From NCBI GenBank assembly GCA_964429355.1, contig CAYSCH010000414.1, positions 1 to 8,089 on the forward strand: DNA of 8,089 bases, written 5' to 3'. Of this stretch, positions 1-5,600 are shown one piece after another (position 1 is the stretch's first letter; each line of letters opens with the position of its first letter). This DNA comes from JAAYAY01 sp964429355. Lineage in GTDB: Bacteria; Planctomycetota; Planctomycetia; Pirellulales; Thermoguttaceae. A program made the translations under genes and the position numbers. The notes below the pieces were generated by a model that was not told where the DNA came from, did no database searches, and saw only the letters and a list, made by a program, of their open reading frames with translations.

Positions 1-8
1 GCCCAGCG

Positions 9-52
9 AGTCCCAAAAACTCGTCTCAGGAATCAAAGTCCCGAGAACTCGT
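9..52. repeat. Imperfect 16-base direct repeat, two copies
   Basis: Two copies, AGTCCCAAAAACTCGT at 9-24 and AGTCCCGAGAACTCGT at 37-52, match at 14 of 16 bases with a 28-base period. They lie beyond the 3' end of the decayed minus-strand gene. There are only two copies and the match is imperfect, so this may be chance or a small remnant; no function is assigned. Confidence 0.3.
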
Positions 53-105
53 GAGAATGGGGCGCGAATGAGACACTCCCGAACGCGAACCACCCCCCAG
101 TCGGG

Positions 106-700
106 CTAACTCCTGTTCTTGTTGCGGAGCGAACAGGCCGCTTGCCAACGATATTGATCTCGCTTCACCCTGGTCCGAAATTCGCGAAGAATAGACGCCA
201 TAAAGTTGAAGTACGTCAAGGACTCGCGCCACTGGTCGGGCGTGCGGACGCCGCCTTCGGCTGAACGAAGTACTCGCCTCGCGGCAGCGCGTAGTCCTCG
301 GGAGCCGGCCACGTATCGACCTTCCAGGGGACGCCAGCCTCGTCGCAGTAGTGCACGAATCGGCTGTCGGCGAGAGCGGCGGTGCTGCAAAATCCCAAAC
401 CCAGAAACCTGGGATCATTTCGGCCTATGCCCGACACTCGCAGGGCCTCTCTACAGGCTTCGTGGCAGTTTCTTTTCGTATCAGCTCGGGGTTTTCGACG
501 ACGAACGAGTCGGTTTGTGCAATAGCGGCGGCCAATGCCAGCGGCCCGTAGAACACATTGCGAATCAGGATGCATCCGGTAGCTGGTAATCGGTGTGGCA
601 GACCGCCCAAGCGTTGCCGGTCGGTTGCGGGCGCACGCCAACCGGTACGAGAAGTCGTGAGATCACGAAGCCCGCCAGTCCTGCGCCAGCCGATCCGTCG
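106..700 (-). pseudogene. Decayed gene of unknown family, several frameshifts
   Basis: No single frame is open across this region, but consecutive minus-strand segments look like normal protein and join end to end across frame changes. Reading along the minus strand: a segment at about 690-575 includes GLAGFVISRLLVPVGV; one at about 575-460 includes RNVFYGPLALAAAIAQ; one at about 450-260 includes DPRFLGLGF and EAGVPWKVDTWP; the last, about 265-106, includes TPDQWRESLTYFNF and ends at a TAG (106-108). The first segment stops at a TGA near 573 exactly where the next frame takes over. The amphipathic, tryptophan- and tyrosine-bearing composition differs from the Arg/Ser-rich shadow translations nearby. 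About 195 residues of the C-terminal part survive. The 5' end is not visible and is probably lost towards the hydrolase gene. I do not recognise the family. Sequencing indels could mimic this decay. Confidence 0.5.
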
Positions 701-807
701 TGCCCTGTGGACCACGTAGGAAGCCGCGCTGGCGCTGTTTGCTTGCATTCGTACTTGCAAAGCGATACTCTGCAGCGATGGGCTGTTCCCTTACCTGAGT
801 CGCTCTC

Positions 808-811
808 GAGG
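808..811 (+). promoter_or_regulatory. Shine-Dalgarno site of the ceramidase-family gene
   Basis: GAGG ends seven bases before the ATG at 819. This supports that start, which also gives a complete signal peptide. Confidence 0.5.
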
Positions 812-818
812 TTCTGAC

Positions 819-2258
819 ATGATACCAGCCAAGTCCGCGTTCCGTTGTTGCTCCTTCTTCCTTGCCTTGATGGTTCTGGCGAGCGAGCCCGTGCCGGCCG
901 ACGGGCTGCGCCTGGGCACCGCCGTCGTCAAGATCACGCCGCCGCTGGGAATTCCCCTGGCCGGCTACTACAGCCCGCGGGGAAGCGAGGGAGTGCTTGA
1001 GGACCTGTACGCGAAGGTCGTCGTTCTCGACGACGGCCGGACCCAGGCCGCCTTGGTCGTGTGCGATCTGATCACCGTGCCCCGCCACACGGTGCTCGAA
1101 GCCCGGAAGCTGATCGAGCAGCAGACCAAGATACCCGGCAGCCACGTGATGATCTCGGCCACCCACACGCACACCGGTCCGGTGTTGGCCCGGGAAGCGG
1201 CCCGCGATGACTCCGACGGGGGGAGCGGCGACCTGGCGAAGAAGTATACCGCGGAATTGCCGGCCATGATTGCCCAGGGCGTGGCGGAAGCGAGCGGGCG
1301 GCTCGTCGAGGTGCGAACGTCCTTCGCCCGTGGCCACGAAGACCGCATGGCGTTCACTCGCCGGTTCTGGATGAAAGACGGCACGGTGGGGTGGAACCCG
1401 GGCAAGAACAACCCGAACATCATCCGGCCGGTCAGTCCCATCGATCCGGAGGTTGGCGTGGTCTACTTTGAGACCGCCGAAGGCAAGCCCGCCCTGACCT
1501 ACGTCAACTACGCCATGCACCCCGACACGACCGGCGGATTGAAACTGTGGCCGGATTATCCCGGAGTCCTCGCGCGGCGGCTCGCGGAGGTGAAGGGGGC
1601 CGAGATGCTCACGATCTTCGCCAACGGTGCCTGCGGCAATTTGAATCATATCAACGTCCAGTGGTCCGATCGCCAGCATGGTCAGGAAGAGGCGATCCGC
1701 CTGGGAACGATCCTGGCCGGCGATGTGCTGAAGGCATACATGGACCTCCGGCCGGCCACCGACGGGGCCCTGCAAGTCCGTAGCGAGGTTCTCTCCCTCC
1801 CGCTCGCCCCCGTGACCGAGAAGGATATCGCGGAAGCACACGAGGTGGTCAAACGCGGCGCCGAGGCGAAGTTCATGGAACAGGTGCAGGCGTACAAGGT
1901 GCTCGACGTCGCTGTCAGGGAGGGCAAGCCCTGGGAATCGGAAGTTCAGGTGATCACGCTGGGCCGGGACCTGGCCTGGGTCGCGCTGGGCGGCGAGGTG
2001 TTCGTTGAACTGGGTCTGAGCATCAAGGCCGCTTCCCCGTTCCAGCAGACGCACGTCATTGAACTGGCCAACGGTTCGTTCAGCTACATTCCCAACCGTT
2101 CCGCCTACGCGGAGGGAAACTACGAGGTCGTCAGTGCCCGTTGCGCGGAAGGTTCCGGCGAGATGATGGTCACGGCGGCGATCCGCATGCTGTCCGAATT
2201 GGCGTCCGCACCCGGCGAGGCAGCCACGCCCAAGGAAATCATCGAGCCGCCCCATTAG
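819..2258 (+). CDS. Secreted neutral/alkaline non-lysosomal ceramidase-family hydrolase
   Basis: The 479-residue product has a signal peptide: a basic start, hydrophobic SFFLALMVLA at residues 12-21 and a likely cut after VPA at 25-27. The mature part begins with LRLGTAVVKITPPLGIPLAGY (30-50), the usual opening of the neutral ceramidase N-terminal domain. Further hallmarks are SATHTHTGP at 113-121, YAMHPDTTGG at 231-240, NGACGNLNH at 269-277, GGEVF at 391-395 and ANGSFSYIPN at 417-426. By comparison with the Pseudomonas ceramidase zinc site, H116 or H118, H234, E393 and a tyrosine among Y423/Y430 are likely metal ligands. Canonical ceramidases carry a catalytic serine in a GDxSPN motif; here that segment is GACGNLN with no serine, so ceramide hydrolysis should not be assumed. 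The C-terminal immunoglobulin-like domain of the roughly 650-780-residue enzymes is absent. It probably acts as a metal-dependent amide or ester hydrolase in the periplasm or outside the cell; its substrate is unknown. A 386-base gap separates it from the next gene. Confidence 0.88.
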   Translation: MIPAKSAFRCCSFFLALMVLASEPVPADGLRLGTAVVKITPPLGIPLAGYYSPRGSEGVLEDLYAKVVVLDDGRTQAALVVCDLITVPRHTVLEARKLIEQQTKIPGSHVMISATHTHTGPVLAREAARDDSDGGSGDLAKKYTAELPAMIAQGVAEASGRLVEVRTSFARGHEDRMAFTRRFWMKDGTVGWNPGKNNPNIIRPVSPIDPEVGVVYFETAEGKPALTYVNYAMHPDTTGGLKLWPDYPGVLARRLAEVKGAEMLTIFANGACGNLNHINVQWSDRQHGQEEAIRLGTILAGDVLKAYMDLRPATDGALQVRSEVLSLPLAPVTEKDIAEAHEVVKRGAEAKFMEQVQAYKVLDVAVREGKPWESEVQVITLGRDLAWVALGGEVFVELGLSIKAASPFQQTHVIELANGSFSYIPNRSAYAEGNYEVVSARCAEGSGEMMVTAAIRMLSELASAPGEAATPKEIIEPPH

Positions 2259-2426
2259 CCCTCGCTCAACCGTCAAGGACTTCTCGCATTCTGCAAGATT
2301 CCCTTACCCACGATTGCGTCAGTGGCCATCGAGAGCTCGTTCGCCTTGCGCAGTAAGCTGTCGCTTGGATATCGCCGCCGCCGAGTGGACTGACTTCGTT
2401 GCGAACTACGAGCCCGATTACAGCGA

Positions 2427-2449
2427 TTCCCCCGCCCACCTTCCCCCCT
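2427..2449. other. C-rich tract in the intergenic gap
   Basis: A 23-base run contains only C and T apart from one G and one A. On the minus strand it gives G6, GG, G3 and G5 runs, so it could form a two-layer G-quadruplex. Three runs reach three or more Gs, one short of a standard three-layer structure. Function is unknown. Confidence 0.3.
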
Positions 2450-2465
2450 GATACAGAGCGTATCA
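2449..2465. repeat. Short inverted repeat, possible operator
   Basis: TGATAC and GTATCA form perfect 6-base arms around the 5-base spacer AGAGC. The size suits a repressor-binding site, but no promoter elements nearby are convincing and nothing ties it to a regulator. Confidence 0.3.
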
Positions 2466-2476
2466 CCCAGCCACTT

Positions 2477-2538
2477 CGTGTCACGCAGGACGGCAAGGCG
2501 ATTGGCTAAACAATCGTCGGCCTATCCGAGGTGACACG
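2477..2538 (+). terminator. 62-base symmetric stem-loop followed by a T-rich run
   Basis: Outer arms CGTGTCAC (2477-2484) and GTGACACG (2531-2538) are perfectly complementary. Inner arms GGCGATTG (2497-2504) and CAATCGTC (2511-2518) pair with one G-T wobble around the loop GCTAAA. Both sets share the same centre (2507.5). Between them GGA (2488-2490) pairs with TCC (2525-2527) and G2493 with C2522, so one long imperfect hairpin forms. TATTGTTTTT (2539-2548) follows the 3' arm, as in a factor-independent terminator. It could end transcription of the ceramidase-family gene, 219 bases downstream of its stop, or attenuate the leader of the large gene. The internal mismatches make termination uncertain; a protein-binding dyad or a small mobile-element remnant is also possible. 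Confidence 0.45.
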
Positions 2539-2561
2539 TATTGTTTTTCGCGAAGGACAAG

Positions 2562-2615
2562 ATGAACGTCGAGCTTCGCGGTGCTCGCGGCTGTGAGGTG
2601 CCGGTGACCCGCTGA
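2562..2615 (+). CDS. Possible 17-codon mini-ORF before the large gene
   Basis: ATG at 2562 opens a 17-residue frame, MNVELRGARGCEVPVTR, closed by TGA at 2613-2615. AAGGA (2553-2557) lies four bases before the ATG, a good ribosome-binding site. The frame follows the stem-loop and T-run and ends 29 bases before the start of the large gene. It could be a leader peptide that couples translation to the hairpin, but a frame this short in GC-rich DNA often arises by chance. The region could also be part of a dispersed non-coding repeat. There is no signal peptide or recognisable motif. Confidence 0.2.
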   Translation: MNVELRGARGCEVPVTR

Positions 2616-2631
2616 ACTTGAGCTGATGCAT

Positions 2632-2637
2632 GAGAGG
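2632..2637 (+). promoter_or_regulatory. Shine-Dalgarno site that fixes the GTG start
   Basis: GAGAGG ends seven bases before the GTG at 2645. An in-frame TGA at 2639-2641 blocks any earlier start, and the first in-frame ATG lies far downstream, beyond the signal peptide, so this site supports the GTG. Confidence 0.55.
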
Positions 2638-2644
2638 CTGAATT

Positions 2645-5600
2645 GTGACAAACCGGATACGACCAAGGGTACTGTTTCCAGCTTTGCTTTTAGCCTGTCT
2701 CGCGGCGAACATCGCCATTGGTGGTGTTACCGTAGGACGGGTCGATGTTGAACCGAGTGGCGGCAGCGTCGCAGAGAGACCGGCGGCTGGAATCGCGGCG
2801 GAGAGCCCCGGAGCCGGGTTGGTTGTCTCCGGAGAAAACTGCGGTGACTGGGGACTGGGTGTCGGCGCCACGAAGGACGCGCCGAAGGGAATAGGCATGT
2901 TCCAGGCACACGGGGTCTTGATGGCAAGCCTTTCTGAATGTCTCCCCAAAGACAATCGCGGCGGCTTGGAGGTAACCGGCGCAACCACATCGACATCCGG
3001 CAACTCTTTGAACGGCGCGACGTGGGTTGCCGGCTTCACCGCGGCCGGCAACGGCGCTGAGGCCAACTACGACTTCGGCTTTGCCTACTTCCCGTTCGCG
3101 GATGGCTGGATCGGAGGACATCTGGCGCCCAAAGGTGAGCAGATTCTGGCCTCGGGGAATCTGCCGCCGGGAACGACGGTCTCGCTCGCAGAACGAGCCC
3201 GTTCCGGCGAGATTGTTCTGAAGATGCCGGGCATCGACAGTTGCGAAGACGGGATGCTCTTCACCATCGCGGCAGCAAACGGTGACAACGTGACGGCTGT
3301 GGGACCGCTGGAGGATGGCAGTGGGTGGCACATTCGAAACGCGGACGAGAGCCAGGATTTCAAGAACGAGGAACACTGCAATCTCAGTTTCGTCTACCTC
3401 CCCTATGCGGCGCCAGGGCTCATCGGCGGGTGGGTTGCAGAGGACGGCCATGTTTTGAACGGGTGTGGTTCTTTCGGTGTTCTGCACCCGGCGGCAGGCC
3501 GCTATGAAATCCTCATTCCAGGGAGAACCGGAGAAGACGGAATCCTGCTTGTCGAGGTGGCCAAGATCGCCGCCGAAGGTGTCGAAGACAATGTCGTTGC
3601 GTGGGATTACTCACCGGATGCGTGCGACGGCCAAGGCGGGTTCGTGGTTGAGTCCTACGACCAACCGGACTTCAGTGACCAGGACGTGATGTTCTACTTC
3701 GCATTCATCCCCTTTGCCAATTCGCTGAGTCCCAAAGCCGATCCGGCTGATAGTGTGTCGGCGTTCATCTGCCGCGATAACTGGGCTGACAGTATGGTTG
3801 CCGCCCGGGACTTGACCGCAGCCCAAGCGGGTGAAACTGACGGGTTCAAGCCGTTTTTCAGCGGCATCCGGCGTCCGGGCGACAAGCCTGTACCTGTAAA
3901 CATTGCGGTGACCGGGCTGCAGCAGTTGTGGCTCATCGTGGATGCCGTCGACGGCAACAGCGACGACGAAGCACAGTGGTTGCACCCGGCGTTGGTGATG
4001 GCGGATGGCATCCGTCGCCCCCTTAGCGAACAGACCCCCACGTTGGTCAGGGTAGGGAAAGGGGAACTGCGGAAAGATGACGACAACCTCTCGGTCCATG
4101 CCTCCAGTCTGCTCTGCTATGAGGTACCTGACGCTGCAGTTCGCTTCGAGGCCCAGGCCGGGCTCCGTGTCGGCGCGGGCGGAAAGGCATCCGTGGCGTT
4201 CAGTGTTGTTGATCGCCATGACCGGAAGCCGCTTTGGCGCGGGGAAATCTGTCCTGCCCTGAAAGAGAAGTACCCGGAGCACATGGCCCGTCTGACTCGG
4301 CACGCGGAGGCTGCAACAGGGCTTCGGTGGTTCGATCCGCGAACATGTGAGCCTGTATTGAAGTGCGGTCTCCAGCAGATGGAAGAGGAGCTAGGCGGAC
4401 TCATTGCGATTCTGAAGACCGACGGCAACGATCCCACCTCACTGCTGCGGCGCTATGACGAGTGTGTCCGGCTGCTGGAACGCATGACGGGGTTGAGGGA
4501 GCAGTTCTGGCAGACATCGCCGGCATTGAGTCGGATCATGGACTATCCCGAGTTGACGGTCAACGGATTACGGGCCAAGCTTGCTCGCATCCGTGACAAT
4601 GCTCCGGCACTGGAGGCCGAAGTAGTTTGCCACGAAACCGAGCTCCAGGCATGCGAGGCGATGTGCACCGAGGTCCTGCAGACAGCATTGGCCGGGAATG
4701 CCGATGCTTTGGAAAGGCTGTCGACCATCGCTGACCGCCTCAACAACCTGGCTGCGTGGGTCGACCGAAGCTCCGGCTGGACCACCTTCAGGGGCGACAA
4801 TCGCCGCACAGGTGTGAGCCGGGAGGCCTTGGCACTGCCGTTGGCCGTTGTCTGGGAACACCAGCCGTCGACACCACCCGCTCCTGCGTGGCCGCTTCCT
4901 CGCACGAACAATCCCGCTCCCACTCCGGAACACTTGGACCTCCAACCAACCCTTACCTACGATTGGGCACACCACGTTGTCACCACCGATGGGCGCGTGT
5001 TCTACGCATCTTCCGGCGATGATTCCGTGGTCTGTCTCAACGCCATCGACGGCTCCGAACGTTGGCGTTTCATCGCTGAAGGTCCGTTCCGCACGGTGCC
5101 GATTCTAAGCCGCGATCGGATCTACGCTGGCTCGGATGACGGATGGTTCTACTGCCTGAATGCCGAGGACGGGGCCGTCGTCTGGCGCAATCGGGCAGGA
5201 GCGGGCGACATGCGCCTTCCCGGCAACGGCCGAATGATTTCACAGTGGCCGGTGAGGTCAGCCATCTGCATCGACCCTGGCGTGGTGATCTTCGGAGCGG
5301 GCGTTTTTCCTACCCAGGGAACGCTCCTCCGTGCGGTCAATGCCCAGACGGGAGAGACAACCTGGCAGCAGAACGTCTCATTCCCGCCACAGGGCAGCAT
5401 GCTCGCGACGTCGAGCCGCTTGTATGTGCCAAGTGGCAGGACACCGTTCTACGCCTTTGACATAGAGACAGGCAAGAGCCTGACAAGCGTCGGCCGCTCT
5501 GACTCGTGGGGGCGAGACCTGCCCGGTGGAACACGTGCGGTCGCAATCGGCGACAACATCGCAACCGGTCCGGGCGAGGACGGGATGATCCATCTCTTCG

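Noticed and set aside
743..769. Promoter-like TTGCAT and GATACT boxes with a TTGCA/TGCAA dyad before the ceramidase-family gene
   Set aside because: The spacing is 15 bases, the -10 match is only four of six, and planctomycete promoters are poorly defined, so I do not call a promoter.
663..2276. A 537-residue open frame on the minus strand across the ceramidase-family gene
   Set aside because: It is antisense to a gene with clear family motifs. Its His/Asp/Arg/Gly-rich translation has no recognisable domain, as expected for a shadow frame in GC-rich coding DNA.
2477..2538. Reading the concentric dyad as an integron attC site
   Set aside because: The arms lack the GTTRRRY and RYYYAAC core sequences, and there is no array of cassettes.
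2690..4303. Long minus-strand frames (265 and 230 residues) opposite the N-terminal part of the large gene
   Set aside because: The plus strand here carries the 103-residue repeats and the NPCBM core; the antisense products look random.
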